Shown: positions 8,687 through 18,461 of the stretch, piece by piece
Position numbering within the stretch: position 1 is the stretch's first letter
Layout: the number at the start of each line of letters is the position of its first letter
Assembly: GCA_022448245.1 (NCBI GenBank)
Contig: JAKVCO010000006.1
Coordinates: 1 to 64,000 of the forward strand
Length of the DNA stretch: 64,000 nucleotides
Source of the DNA: Paracoccaceae bacterium
GTDB lineage: Bacteria > Pseudomonadota > Alphaproteobacteria > Rhodobacterales > Rhodobacteraceae
Direction: 5' to 3'
Program-made: the position numbers and the translations under genes
The notes under the pieces: model-generated
The model's input: the letters and a program-made list of their open reading frames with translations, nothing else
Databases searched by the model: none
Told to the model about the DNA's origin: nothing

Positions 8687-9913
8687 ATGGCCACATCCGT
8701 CTCCAATCCACGCCTCGCGCTGACCTTCATCATCATCACGCTGACGATCGATGCGATGGGCATCGGGCTCATCCTGCCGGTGCTGCCGACCCTTATCCGC
8801 GAGATTACGGGCGCTGACCTCGGCCAGGCTGCGGTCTGGGGCGGGATCATGACAACGATCTTTGCGGGCATGCAGTTCATCTTTGGCCCGATCGTGGGAT
8901 CACTGAGTGACCGCTACGGGCGCCGACCGATCTTGTTGGGGTCGCTCTTTGTCGTGGCGGTGGACTTTGTGATCATGGGCATGGCGCAGGCCATGTGGCT
9001 CTTGATCCTGACGCGGGTGATCGGGGGTATCGCGACCTCTACACAGTCCACGGCAGCAGCCTTCATCGCCGATATCTCCCCGCCGGAAAAACGCGCGGCG
9101 AACTTCGGTCTGATCGGTGCGGCCTTTGGGGTGGGCTTCGTTCTCGGGCCCTTTATCGGCGGCGCCTTGGGGGAATTCGGCCCCCGCATGCCCTTCTTCG
9201 CTGCGGCTGCGCTTGCCGCAATCAACATGGTCTTTGGCTACTTCGTGCTGCCTGAAACGGTATCGCGCGAGAAACGCCGTCCCTTCGACCTCAAACGCGC
9301 CAATCCCTTCGGCGCGTTCAAATCCGTGGGCAAGCTGGAGGACGTGCAGCGCCTCCTCGTCATCGCGTTCCTCTATGAGTTCGCCTTCATCGTGTACCCC
9401 GTTGTCTGGGCCTATTTCACGCCCGAGCGCTTCGGCTGGAGCGAGTGGATGGTGGGGGTCTCTCTCGGGACCTTCGGCATCTCGATCGCGATCGTGCAGG
9501 GCTTCCTCATTCGCATCATCATCCCCAAGCTCGGCGTGCGCGCGACGATCCTCTACGGGTTCATTTTCAACACCGGCATCTTCATCGCTTTGGCCTTCAT
9601 CACGAATGGCTGGCTGGTGCTGGCGCTGACGCCGATCTCGGCCCTTGGCGCGGTCGTTGTGCCTGCGTTGCAAGGCATGATGAGCCAACGTGCGGGCGAC
9701 GATCAGCAGGGTGAGCTTCAGGGTGTCATCACCTCCGCCAAGGCGCTGGCGCTGATCATCTCGCCCTTGGTGATGACGCAGCTCTTTTTCCTCTTCACGC
9801 GCGAGGGCGGCACGTACCAGCCTGGCGCGCCGTTCCTTTTGTCTGCAGCGCTCGTTCTGGCCTGCCTTATCGTCTTCGTCACACGTAAAAGGCGCACTGA
9901 CGTCACGGGATGA
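8687..9913 (+). CDS. MFS drug exporter, TetA-like
   Basis: A 408-residue major facilitator with about 12 hydrophobic spans. Motif A is [14 protein letters not shown] in the loop between helices 2 and 3, the N-terminus has [16 protein letters not shown] and helix 5 has [16 protein letters not shown], the antiporter motif C of the 12-helix proton/drug group. This pattern matches the tetracycline-resistance TCR/Tet subfamily found widely in alphaproteobacteria. Many chromosomal members have no shown drug substrate, so efflux activity is only inferred. No TetR-type regulator lies directly beside it. Confidence 0.87.
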   Translation: MATSVSNPRLALTFIIITLTIDAMGIGLILPVLPTLIREITGADLGQAAVWGGIMTTIFAGMQFIFGPIVGSLSDRYGRRPILLGSLFVVAVDFVIMGMAQAMWLLILTRVIGGIATSTQSTAAAFIADISPPEKRAANFGLIGAAFGVGFVLGPFIGGALGEFGPRMPFFAAAALAAINMVFGYFVLPETVSREKRRPFDLKRANPFGAFKSVGKLEDVQRLLVIAFLYEFAFIVYPVVWAYFTPERFGWSEWMVGVSLGTFGISIAIVQGFLIRIIIPKLGVRATILYGFIFNTGIFIALAFITNGWLVLALTPISALGAVVVPALQGMMSQRAGDDQQGELQGVITSAKALALIISPLVMTQLFFLFTREGGTYQPGAPFLLSAALVLACLIVFVTRKRRTDVTG

Positions 9914-9981
9914 CGCAATAAGGCTTGCACCCGCCGTGCTGATCGGCACGGATCGTCGGAAGAACGATGAGGAAGAACACC

Positions 9982-11067
9982 ATGGCGCGCATCAAGGCAG
10001 CCGTATCGCGGGAATTCGGAGAGCCACTGGTCATTGAAGAGCTTGAGCTTGCTGCGCCACGGGCTGGTGAGGTCGAGGTGACCTTGGGCGCCTGTGCGAT
10101 CTGTCACTCGGATATCTCCTACATTGACGGCGGCTGGGGCGGCACGCTGCCTGCCGTTTACGGCCACGAGGCCGCTGGCACGGTAACGTCCGTAGGGGAT
10201 GGGGTCCGCGGCTTTGCGGAAGGGGACCGTGTGGTCGTGACCTTGATCCGCGCCTGCGGCGCATGCTCCTGCTGCGCATCCGGTGCCCCCGTTGCTTGCG
10301 AAACCCCTGCCGATACGTTCGAGGACGGCCCCCTTCGCACGCAAGACGGCGCACCTGTCATGCAAGCCATGAACTCCGGCGCGTTTGCCGAAAAGGTCGT
10401 GGTCGACCAAAGCCAGATCGTTAAGATCAGCGAAGACATCTCCCTGGAAGCGGCCTCCCTCATCGCCTGCGGTGTGATCACCGGCGTGGGCGCTGTCGTG
10501 AATGCGGCAGGTCTGCGCGCCGGTCAGGACGTGGTCGTGATCGGCGCAGGCGGCGTGGGCCTCAACGCGATCCAAGGCGCACGGATCGCGGGCGCCCGCC
10601 GGATCGTGGCCGTCGACATGACCGAAGAGAAGCTAGAAATCGCCAAGGAATTCGGCGCCACCGACGGCGTGCTGGCCACCGACCAGAAGCCATGGCGCGC
10701 GGCAATAAAGGCCATGGGGCGCGGGGCAGATGCCGTGATCGTCACCGTGGGAGCGATCCCTGCCTATGACCAAGCCCCCCGATACCTCGCGGCAGGTGGC
10801 AAGATGATCATGGTGGGCATGCCCCATTCGGGCGCCACGTCGACCTACGAGCCCGTGATGCTCGCGGCCACAGGCCAGGGCATGGTAGGCTCCAAAATGG
10901 GTGACGTGGTGATCCAGCGCGATATCCCTTGGATGGTCGACCTCTACGAACAGGGGCGACTCAAGCTGGACGAACTCATCTCCGGCCGCTGGTCGCTTGA
11001 AGAGATCAACGAGGCAATCGCGGACACCAAGACAGGATCTGCCAAGCGCAACGTCATCATCTTCTAA
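9982..11067 (+). CDS. zinc-dependent alcohol dehydrogenase family protein
   Basis: A medium-chain dehydrogenase/reductase of about 361 residues. Catalytic zinc ligands are in CAICHSD and GHEAAG; the structural zinc loop CGACSCC-x7-C has the C-x2-C-x2-C-x7-C spacing, and the NAD-binding GAGGVGLN site follows. The ORF opens at ATG 9967, but ATG 9982 is placed ideally behind GAGGAAG, which itself lies within the upstream codons, so 9982 is preferred. The substrate is unknown; the next gene is a sugar-acid-type dehydratase 20 bases downstream, so the two may share a carbohydrate pathway. Confidence 0.87.
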   Translation: MARIKAAVSREFGEPLVIEELELAAPRAGEVEVTLGACAICHSDISYIDGGWGGTLPAVYGHEAAGTVTSVGDGVRGFAEGDRVVVTLIRACGACSCCASGAPVACETPADTFEDGPLRTQDGAPVMQAMNSGAFAEKVVVDQSQIVKISEDISLEAASLIACGVITGVGAVVNAAGLRAGQDVVVIGAGGVGLNAIQGARIAGARRIVAVDMTEEKLEIAKEFGATDGVLATDQKPWRAAIKAMGRGADAVIVTVGAIPAYDQAPRYLAAGGKMIMVGMPHSGATSTYEPVMLAATGQGMVGSKMGDVVIQRDIPWMVDLYEQGRLKLDELISGRWSLEEINEAIADTKTGSAKRNVIIF

Positions 11068-11087
11068 GCGCGCATCGGGGGAAGACC

Positions 11088-12320
11088 ATGAAGCTTCAAA
11101 CGCTCGACATCATCGTGACCGCTCCGCCCGCACCCGGCTGGGGCGGGCGCTATTGGATCTTCGTGAAGGTCACGACGGACACAGGGATCACCGGCTGGGG
11201 CGAATGCTATGCCTCCTCGATGGGACCTGCGGCCATGGAGGCCGTGATCCGCGATGTCTTTGACCGCCACATGGCGGGCGAAGACCCGGCCAACGTTGAG
11301 AAGATGTTCCGCCGCGCCTATTCCTCGGGCTTCACGCAGCGCCCCGACCTCACCGTCATGGGCGCGTTCTCCGGGCTTGAGATCGCCTGCTGGGACATCT
11401 TGGGAAAAGCCCGCGGCGAGCCTGTCTGGAAGCTCATCGGCGGCAAGATGAATGACCGCGTACGTGCCTACACGTATCTCTACCCCCTGCCCCATCATCC
11501 GCTGGATGAGTTCTGGACCTCGCCTGAAATGGCAGCCGAAGCAGCCGTCGCCGCTTGTGACGCGGGCTATACGGCGGTGAAGTTCGATCCCGCCGGGCCC
11601 TATACCCTGCGCGGCGGCCATATGCCGGGCATGCGCGATATCTCCATGTCGGTGGCCTTCTGCAAAGCGATCCGGGAAGCGGTAGGCGACCGCGCGGACC
11701 TCCTCTTCGGGACGCATGGGCAGTTCACGACGGCCGGCGCGATCCGGCTTGGCCAGGCTTTGGAGCCCTACTCCCCCCTCTGGTTTGAAGAGCCGATCCC
11801 GCCGGATGCGGTGGGCGAGATGGCGAAGGTAGCCCGTGCCGTGCGCATTCCTGTCGCCACGGGGGAGCGTCTCACGACCAAAGCCGAGTTCGCCACGATC
11901 CTGCGCGAAAGCGCCGCCACCGTCTTGCAGCCCGCCCTCGGGCGCAGCGGCGGCATTTGGGAGACAAAGAAGATCGCTACACTGGCGGAGGTCTATAACG
12001 CCCAGATGGCGCCGCACCTCTATGCGGGTCCCATTGAGTGGGCGGCGAACATCCAGCTCGCCGTGGCGATTCCGAACCTGCTAATGGCCGAAACGATCGA
12101 GACGCCGTTCCACGCGAACCTGATCAAGAACTCCATCCAGGTAGAGAAAGGGTTCATCCCCTCACCCACCGCCCCTGGCCTCGGGATCGAAGTTGATGAA
12201 GAGCTCGCCCGCGCGCATCCTTACACGGGCAATGACCTTCACCTGCAGATGCAGGAAGACCCGTGCGACTACGTCAACGGCAACAACTTCGAAGGCGGCG
12301 CGCCCGCACCGCGCGACTAG
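11088..12320 (+). CDS. enolase-superfamily dehydratase (mandelate racemase/muconate lactonizing)
   Basis: The 410-residue protein has the N-terminal capping domain (WGECYASSMGP) and the TIM barrel of the enolase superfamily. Metal-ligand regions are FEEPIPPD and ATGERLTT, and MAPHLYAGP holds a conserved histidine, which together resemble the galactonate or mannonate dehydratase branch. At the first metal-ligand position the motif reads FGTHGQF; in galactonate dehydratases an aspartate stands two residues before the histidine, here a glycine. It probably dehydrates an acid sugar, but the natural substrate is not determinable. It forms an operon with the alcohol dehydrogenase. Confidence 0.82.
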   Translation: MKLQTLDIIVTAPPAPGWGGRYWIFVKVTTDTGITGWGECYASSMGPAAMEAVIRDVFDRHMAGEDPANVEKMFRRAYSSGFTQRPDLTVMGAFSGLEIACWDILGKARGEPVWKLIGGKMNDRVRAYTYLYPLPHHPLDEFWTSPEMAAEAAVAACDAGYTAVKFDPAGPYTLRGGHMPGMRDISMSVAFCKAIREAVGDRADLLFGTHGQFTTAGAIRLGQALEPYSPLWFEEPIPPDAVGEMAKVARAVRIPVATGERLTTKAEFATILRESAATVLQPALGRSGGIWETKKIATLAEVYNAQMAPHLYAGPIEWAANIQLAVAIPNLLMAETIETPFHANLIKNSIQVEKGFIPSPTAPGLGIEVDEELARAHPYTGNDLHLQMQEDPCDYVNGNNFEGGAPAPRD

Positions 12321-12352
12321 ACAGGCCCTGCCCGAGCCCGTAACCCGGAGCC

Positions 12353-12943
12353 ATGGCACGGGATACCGCTCAGAAACACGACGCGTTGCGCAAACGGCTG
12401 ATTGACCTGGCCGAGGTGCGGATCGCTGAGGGCGGGCTCGATGTGCTGAAGGCGCGCGACCTTGCGGCGGAGGCGCCCTGCTCCGTGGGCGCAATCTACA
12501 ATGTCTTCGACGACCTGAAGGACATCGCGCTCGCCGTGAACGGGCGCACCTTTCAGCGGATTGGCAAGACGGTGGGTGCAGCCGTTCACGAACGAAACCT
12601 GCCCCCGCGCGACACGCTTATCGCCCTTTCCCACGCCTACCTGCACTTCGCGACTGAGAACCCGCGCCTGTGGCGGGCGCTCTTTGATATCGAGCTGACC
12701 GAAGATGACGACACCCCGGAATGGTACCTGGCAGAGCTGCGACAGCTCTTCGCTTATATCGCCGCCCCGCTGCATGAAGTCTTTCCGGAATACAACGACA
12801 CCGACATCGAGCTGATGACCCGCGCGCTGTTTTCTTCGGTGCACGGTATCGTCCTCCTCGGGCTCGAGCGTCGTATCTCTGGCGTTCCGCCCGAAATGCT
12901 CGAACGCATGATCGAGCTCGTCCTCTCCAACATCGCCGACTAG
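12353..12943 (+). CDS. TetR/AcrR family regulator with WHG-type C-terminus
   Basis: A 196-residue TetR-type regulator. The N-terminal helix-turn-helix is recognisable in [35 protein letters not shown], and the ligand domain carries FSSVHGIVLLGLE, the WHG signature of one TetR C-terminal group. It lies between the dehydratase gene and pspA, all on the plus strand. The three palindromes just after its stop and before pspA are the obvious candidates for its operator, so I infer that it represses the pspA-yiaAB unit; the ligand is unknown. Confidence 0.87.
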   Translation: MARDTAQKHDALRKRLIDLAEVRIAEGGLDVLKARDLAAEAPCSVGAIYNVFDDLKDIALAVNGRTFQRIGKTVGAAVHERNLPPRDTLIALSHAYLHFATENPRLWRALFDIELTEDDDTPEWYLAELRQLFAYIAAPLHEVFPEYNDTDIELMTRALFSSVHGIVLLGLERRISGVPPEMLERMIELVLSNIAD

Positions 12944-12972
12944 CCGTTTCCGTACTGGAAACGAACTATTTT

Positions 12973-13043
12973 TGAACTTTGTTCATAGTATTTATTGAAC
13001 GTCGTTCATGGATACCAATATCCCCATTCATGAACACAGTTCA
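12973..13043 (+). promoter_or_regulatory. triple TGAAC-N3-GTTCA operator before pspA
   Basis: Three 13-bp sites share perfect arms: TGAACtttGTTCA (12973-12985), TGAACgtcGTTCA (12996-13008) and TGAACacaGTTCA (13031-13043). Centres are 23 and 35 bases apart. The second includes TTGAAC (12995-13000), a possible -35 box, with an AT-rich aatatc about 16 bases on as a weak -10; the third would cover the transcribed start region, 16 bases before the pspA ATG. Perfect arms with variable spacers are the expected shape of a dimeric TetR operator. The regulator link is inferred from adjacency. Confidence 0.75.
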
Positions 13044-13059
13044 CAACCGGAGAAACCAG

Positions 13060-13731
13060 ATGCTGACCACACTTCGAACCATCTTCATTGGCGAGAGCCG
13101 CCGTGCAGAAGAAAAGATGCGTGATCACTATGCGCTCGACCTCATCGCCCAGAAGATCCGGGAAACCGAGGACGCACTGAAGGCCGCAAAGGGCACGCTG
13201 GGCGCACTTATCCAGCGACAGCGCAGCGAGACCCGTCAGATCGACGGCCTCAACCGCCGCCTCGTCACGATGACCGAACGCGCTCAAGCCGCTCTTTCGG
13301 ACGACAATGAAACGCTCGCAGCGGAAGCCGCACAGGCCGTCGCCACGATGGAAAACGAGCGAAAGGTCCGTGAAACGACGCTGGAACGGCTCGATCAACG
13401 GATCATTCGTCTCAAAAGCTCCGTCGAAACGATGCACCGCCGCATCATCGACCTCAAGCAAGGTGAGATCGCCGCACGCGCCGCGCGCCATTGCAACGAA
13501 ATCCACCGCCGCATGAGCAGCACCATTGGGAACACCGCCCCTGCCAACGAGGCGCAAAAGCTCATCGACCGCGTCCTCGGTCAAGAAGACAGCTTCGAGC
13601 AGGCCGAGATCATGGACGGCATCAATGCCGATCTCGACCACACGAACCTCGATGATCGCATGGCCGCCGAGGGCTACGGCCCGGCCACTAAATCCACCGC
13701 CGCCGACGTGCTGGCACGCCTGAAATCGTAA
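13060..13731 (+). CDS. pspA: phage-shock protein A homologue (PspA/IM30/ESCRT-III-like)
   Basis: The 223-residue protein is nearly all helix and has the length of PspA. It begins MLTTLRTIFIGESRRAEE, continues as a long heptad-rich coiled coil (residues about 25-145) and ends in a charged tail. PspA-type proteins bind stressed inner membrane and limit proton leakage. ATG 13060 is chosen, since the ORF track extends upstream through the operators. No PspF, PspB or PspC is nearby; control instead appears to come from the TetR gene through the three palindromes. Assignment is by architecture more than by long exact motifs. Confidence 0.78.
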   Translation: MLTTLRTIFIGESRRAEEKMRDHYALDLIAQKIRETEDALKAAKGTLGALIQRQRSETRQIDGLNRRLVTMTERAQAALSDDNETLAAEAAQAVATMENERKVRETTLERLDQRIIRLKSSVETMHRRIIDLKQGEIAARAARHCNEIHRRMSSTIGNTAPANEAQKLIDRVLGQEDSFEQAEIMDGINADLDHTNLDDRMAAEGYGPATKSTAADVLARLKS

Positions 13732-13772
13732 CTGAAACCAAATCTGAAAACGCAATCTTAAGGACTGAAAAC

Positions 13773-14045
13773 ATGTATAACTCTGACAACGGCCTCATCA
13801 TCTTCTTCAACGCAGCCGGCGTGGTTCTTTCCTACGTTATGCTCGGCATCTCGCTGTGGCTTTCCACCGACGTACCTCTCGCCACCAAGGGTTTCTGGGC
13901 CATCGGTATCCTGATGCTGACGCTGAGCCTCGTTAACTTCGTCAAGTTCCGCTTCGATGATCGCATCAGCGAAGACCGCATCACCCAGATCGAGGCAGCC
14001 AAGAACGAGAAGCTGCTCAAGGATTACGTGGGCGGAGAGGAGTAA
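13773..14045 (+). CDS. YiaA/YiaB-type two-helix inner membrane protein
   Basis: A 90-residue protein with two transmembrane helices (IIFFNAAGVVLSYVMLGISLWL and KGFWAIGILMLTLSLVNFVKF), separated by a short loop, and a charged cytoplasmic tail. The LW...KGFWAIGILM pattern with a basic end after helix 2 fits the YiaAB family. AAGGA precedes the ATG by about nine bases. It follows pspA by 41 bases and a terminator closes the unit, so it is probably a membrane partner in the PspA response. No enzymatic role is suggested. Confidence 0.72.
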   Translation: MYNSDNGLIIFFNAAGVVLSYVMLGISLWLSTDVPLATKGFWAIGILMLTLSLVNFVKFRFDDRISEDRITQIEAAKNEKLLKDYVGGEE

Positions 14046-14064
14046 AACAACCGCCATCAGTCTG

Positions 14065-14095
14065 AGGGGCTCCGAGAAATCGGGGCCCCTTCTTC
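14065..14095 (+). terminator. rho-independent terminator after pspA-yiaAB
   Basis: AGGGGCTCCGA and TCGGGGCCCCT pair over 11 positions with one G-U, closed by a GAAA-type loop and followed by TTCTTCG. It lies 20 bases after the yiaAB stop. Confidence 0.75.
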
Positions 14096-14249
14096 GTGAT
14101 GGGGCAAGAATAACTCATACATTAACGTATACATAATTACATTCGGCGAAAGAATCTTTTTTTAATGTTGCCCAGGGACTGGCACGCAATAAAACGTTGG
14201 TTAGTCGCGGCGAAGGGCAACCTTCGCCAACGCTCAATGGGAGGATACA

Positions 14250-15293
<1,044 letters not shown>

Positions 15294-15320
15294 GCTTCGC
15301 CGACTGGCATGAAGATCTCA

Positions 15321-15352
15321 GACGCTCCCCTGCCTTGGGGGGCGTCTTTCTC
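15321..15352 (+). terminator. attenuating hairpin between dctP and dctQ
   Basis: GACGCTCCCC pairs with GGGGGGCGTC, followed by TTTCTCT. It stands 28 bases after dctP and about 100 bases before dctQ. A second, weaker GGCCCC/GGGGGG hairpin follows near 15376. Partial termination would favour dctP over the permease genes. Confidence 0.7.
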
Positions 15353-15451
15353 TGCAAGTGTTGATCTGCATCAAGGCCCCTTTGGGGGGCTTCATCCAGA
15401 TGAACTTATCTGAAGACGTCGCGCGCCGCTCGCGCGGTATGGGAGGGGCAA

Positions 15452-16261
15452 ATGTCATACGATGCTGACGAAATCGCAGCAGTCTCCGATCCCGGAGACA
15501 TAGATCGCGAAACCCACAACCGCGGAGACCGCTTCGTCGTTGGCATCAGCAACTACCTCGCATGGCTCTTCCCAGTCCTGATGATGGTCATCGTCATTCA
15601 GGTTCTTTTTAGAAACTTCGGCCGCATCGGCGTGGGCCCTGGCAACCAGGCGTGGATGGATGACCTGCAATGGTGGGTTTACGGCATCGCGTGCCTCGTG
15701 GGCGTGGCCTATGCGGTGACCACCAACAGTCACGTGCGCGTGGACATTTTCTACGACAACTACCCCGATCAGAGGCGCCGTCGCGTGGATCTCTTCGCTC
15801 TGGGTTGGCTCTTTTTGCCCTTCGCAATCCTGACCTGGGACATCACCTTCCACTATGCCTACGCTTCGATCCTCGCGTGGGAAGGCTCCGACAGCCCCAA
15901 CGGCCTCCACAACCTTTGGTCGCTGAAAGTGATTATGAACCTGTGCTTCATCTTGCTGGCCTTCGCGATTTACACGCGGATTTTGCGCATCCTCTCGAAC
16001 GCAGGTGAGAATACGGGCTGGGCGCGGTTCGTCTGGACCCTTCCTTCGGTCATTCTCAGCGCCAATCTCGTGATCTTTTATGCGTTCTGGTGGATCACAC
16101 GCTGGACCGATCCGGAGATGAACCCGCGCTCCATCGCACGCAACGGCCTCATGATGGCCGAGATCGAGTACGGCCCCTATGAGACCAAACTCACCGTCTT
16201 CGCCGCCTTCGCAGTGACTGCAATCCTCGGCGCTGTGCTCTACGCCCGGAGCGCTCGCTAG
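15452..16261 (+). CDS. dctQ: TRAP transporter small permease
   Basis: The small membrane subunit of the TRAP transporter, 269 residues, longer than the usual 150-230. Hydrophobic spans include YLAWLFPVLMMVIVIQVLF, WWVYGIACLVGVAYAVTT, LGWLFLPFAILTWDITF, IMNLCFILLAFAIYTRIL, LPSVILSANLVIFYAFWW and AVTAILGAVLYA. The loop YAVTTNSHVRVDIFYDNYPDQRRRR matches the DctQ core HVRVDV motif. Its stop overlaps the GTG of dctM by one base, so the two permeases are coupled. It works with dctP in sodium-driven solute uptake. Confidence 0.88.
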   Translation: MSYDADEIAAVSDPGDIDRETHNRGDRFVVGISNYLAWLFPVLMMVIVIQVLFRNFGRIGVGPGNQAWMDDLQWWVYGIACLVGVAYAVTTNSHVRVDIFYDNYPDQRRRRVDLFALGWLFLPFAILTWDITFHYAYASILAWEGSDSPNGLHNLWSLKVIMNLCFILLAFAIYTRILRILSNAGENTGWARFVWTLPSVILSANLVIFYAFWWITRWTDPEMNPRSIARNGLMMAEIEYGPYETKLTVFAAFAVTAILGAVLYARSAR

Positions 16262-17709
16262 TGTTTATCCTCGAAGCTCTTGGGCAGTTTCTGACCCTCA
16301 ACGAGATCCTCGTCGCGCTGATCTTTGGCACCTTCATTGTGCTCCTGTTCCGCGGTGTGCCGGTGGCCTTTGCTCTCGTAGGCGTTGCGCTGATCTTCTT
16401 CAGCTTCGCGCAAATTTTCCTCGACCCATTCCGGAGTGAGTTCCGAGATGTCATCGAATTCGACCGAATAGGGCTGGAGTATAAAAAGCTCGGCGTGCAG
16501 GGCGGGCGGCTCTTTGGCTCCATCGTTAAAAACCCGGTCCTTGTGGCCTTGCCCATGTTCATCTTCATGGGCTTGATGCTGGATCAATCGGGCGTGGCCC
16601 AGCGCATGATGCAGTCGATGCAAAAGCTCTTCGGTGGCCTCAAGGGTGGGCTGTCACTGACGGTTCTCTTGATCGGTATCATCCTTGCAGCCTCCACCGG
16701 TGTGATTGGTGCGTCGGTCACGCTTCTGGGCGTGATGGCCCTGCCCGCGATGATGAAGCAGAACTATTCCAAGCCGATCGCAACCGGCACGATTGCCGCT
16801 TCTGGTACGCTGGGGATACTGATCCCGCCGTCGATCATGCTGGTGATCATGTCGGACCAGCTAGCGATTTCGCTGGGTGACCTCTTCATGGGCGCGCTCT
16901 TCCCGGGGCTAATCCTCGGGGCGCTCTACATCATCTTCATCGTGATCTATGGCTTGATCCGTCCGCAAGACATGCCGACCCCGGACCGCACAGAGGCCAT
17001 CGGCTGGACCGAGGTAAAAGAGGTTCTTCTTTCGGTCATCCCGCCGATGCTGCTGATCCTTCTGGTTCTGGGCTCCATCTTTGCGGGCATCGCAACACCG
17101 ACCGAGGCGTCGGGCCTTGGCGCCCTTGGTGCCACCTTGCTCGCCATCGCTTACGGCCGCTTCTCCTGGAAGGTTCTGCGCGAGGTGTCGCACTCCACAC
17201 TCAACACCTCGGGCTACATCCTTGGCATCTTCCTGGCGGCGAACTTCTTTGCCTTCGTGCTGCGCGCCTATGGTGGCGACGAAGTGGTGGAGCACATGAT
17301 TGAAGGGGTGTTCGAGAACCCATACATGGTCGTGGCCTTCATCCTCTTCATCGTCTTTCTCTTGGGCTTCCTGCTCGACTGGATTGAGATCACGCTGATC
17401 ATCATGCCGCTTATGCTGCCGATCATTCAGGGCCTCGCGCTCGAGGTGCCGGACTATGGCACGATCAACGACGCGCAGGTGGTCTGGTTCGCAATCCTTG
17501 TGGCGGTGACGCTGCAAACATCCTTCCTTACGCCGCCTGTGGGCTTTGCGCTCTTCTACCTGAAGGGTGTGTGTCCGCCCGGCGTGAACCTCGGTCACAT
17601 CTATCGCGGGATCATTCCCTTCGTGATGCTGCAGCTTCTTGGCCTCTTGATCGTGTTTGAGATGCCTTGGCTCACGACGTGGCTGCCGAGTGTGGCCTAC
17701 GGGAACTAA
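16261..17709 (+). CDS. dctM: TRAP transporter large permease
   Basis: The 482-residue DctM subunit forms the transport channel and has about 12 hydrophobic segments. Family hallmarks visible are LFRGVPVAFALVG, ASTGVIGASVTLLGVMALPAMMKQNYSK, IAASGTLGILIPPSIMLVI and GIATPTEASGLGALGATLLA, and LTPPVGFALFYLKGV near the end. GTG 16261 shares a base with the dctQ stop. An insertion of about 40 residues (DPFRSEFRDVIEFDRIGLEYKKLG) between the first two helices is longer than in the compact C4-dicarboxylate proteins and is seen in the large DctQM branch. Confidence 0.92.
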   Translation: MFILEALGQFLTLNEILVALIFGTFIVLLFRGVPVAFALVGVALIFFSFAQIFLDPFRSEFRDVIEFDRIGLEYKKLGVQGGRLFGSIVKNPVLVALPMFIFMGLMLDQSGVAQRMMQSMQKLFGGLKGGLSLTVLLIGIILAASTGVIGASVTLLGVMALPAMMKQNYSKPIATGTIAASGTLGILIPPSIMLVIMSDQLAISLGDLFMGALFPGLILGALYIIFIVIYGLIRPQDMPTPDRTEAIGWTEVKEVLLSVIPPMLLILLVLGSIFAGIATPTEASGLGALGATLLAIAYGRFSWKVLREVSHSTLNTSGYILGIFLAANFFAFVLRAYGGDEVVEHMIEGVFENPYMVVAFILFIVFLLGFLLDWIEITLIIMPLMLPIIQGLALEVPDYGTINDAQVVWFAILVAVTLQTSFLTPPVGFALFYLKGVCPPGVNLGHIYRGIIPFVMLQLLGLLIVFEMPWLTTWLPSVAYGN

Positions 17710-17877
17710 AGCGAAGGGGCGGAATCAAGCACTCAGCGCGCCGCCCCATCGACGGGCCGCCCCCCGGTCCGTCGTTGACGCAATCACGAGCATTTTTTGA
17801 CTATGGTAGCCGTGCAGCAGCCATAAAGCGCCTCGAACTGGCCGGAGCTCGACGCACCGCGGCCCCTCGACGGGGCT

Positions 17878-18387
17878 TTACAGCTCCTGACCGCGCTCCA
17901 AGAGCTCTTCGAGGAGGAGTGCACCGCTGTCACCACCCCCAAAGCTCATGGCTCCGCCTGAGTAGGTGCTGCCATAGGTCAGAGCGATATTGATCGTCTG
18001 ACCGAGGCCCGAGATGAGCTGATCCCTCTCAAGCGGCGACAAAGGATGGATCAAGATAGTCCAGAGCCTACCCTGAGCAATCGCATAGCGCGCATCGAGC
18101 GCTGTATCAAAATTGGCCTGCATCGCCCGTGCGAGTTCCTCCCCCGACATCTCAGAGACGCTCCGGATCGGAACCAAAGCGCGCATCCTGTCCGCGAAAG
18201 GATCCATGATGATGAGCATCGGCACATCGGCGATGGTCATCTCGACCCCGCGTGGGGTCACCCGCGCTTCGGGATCGAGCGCGAGGGCAATCTGGCCCAC
18301 GCGGTCCGCAGTCATCATCTCTTCCGGCGCCTCCTGCACGGCGGCGGCGATGGCAGTTAGCGATAATAGCGCGAGTGCTCTGAGCAT
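17878..18387 (-). CDS. secreted protein of unknown function
   Basis: Not recognised with confidence. ATG 18387 gives a 169-residue product with a signal peptide (MLRALALLSLTAIAAAV), a mixed alpha/beta body with MTADRVGQIALALDPEARV and VEMTIADVPMLIIMDPFADRMRALVP, and a glycine-rich tail (YSGGAMSFGGGDSGALLLEELLE). The body resembles the fold of YbjN or type III chaperone-like proteins, which is only an impression. It is convergent with dctM and transcribed alone; a short GCCCC/GGGGC stem lies just beyond its stop. Confidence 0.6.
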   Translation of the reverse strand: MLRALALLSLTAIAAAVQEAPEEMMTADRVGQIALALDPEARVTPRGVEMTIADVPMLIIMDPFADRMRALVPIRSVSEMSGEELARAMQANFDTALDARYAIAQGRLWTILIHPLSPLERDQLISGLGQTINIALTYGSTYSGGAMSFGGGDSGALLLEELLERGQEL

Positions 18388-18461
18388 GGTGCAGCCCTCC
18401 TGACCCCGCAAGTTAGGGCCAGGATGTGCTCCGTGCGATGCAAAGTCCTGTTACCGAACTG

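Noticed and set aside
8687-12320. Acquired resistance island suggested by the TetA-like exporter and the beta-lactamase remnant
   Set aside because: The exporter looks chromosomal, its composition fits its neighbours, and no mobile-element genes or repeats flank it.
17710-17877. Small RNA suggested by TTGACG followed by a GCCCC/GGGGC stem
   Set aside because: Only weak promoter and terminator signals; nothing else supports a transcript.
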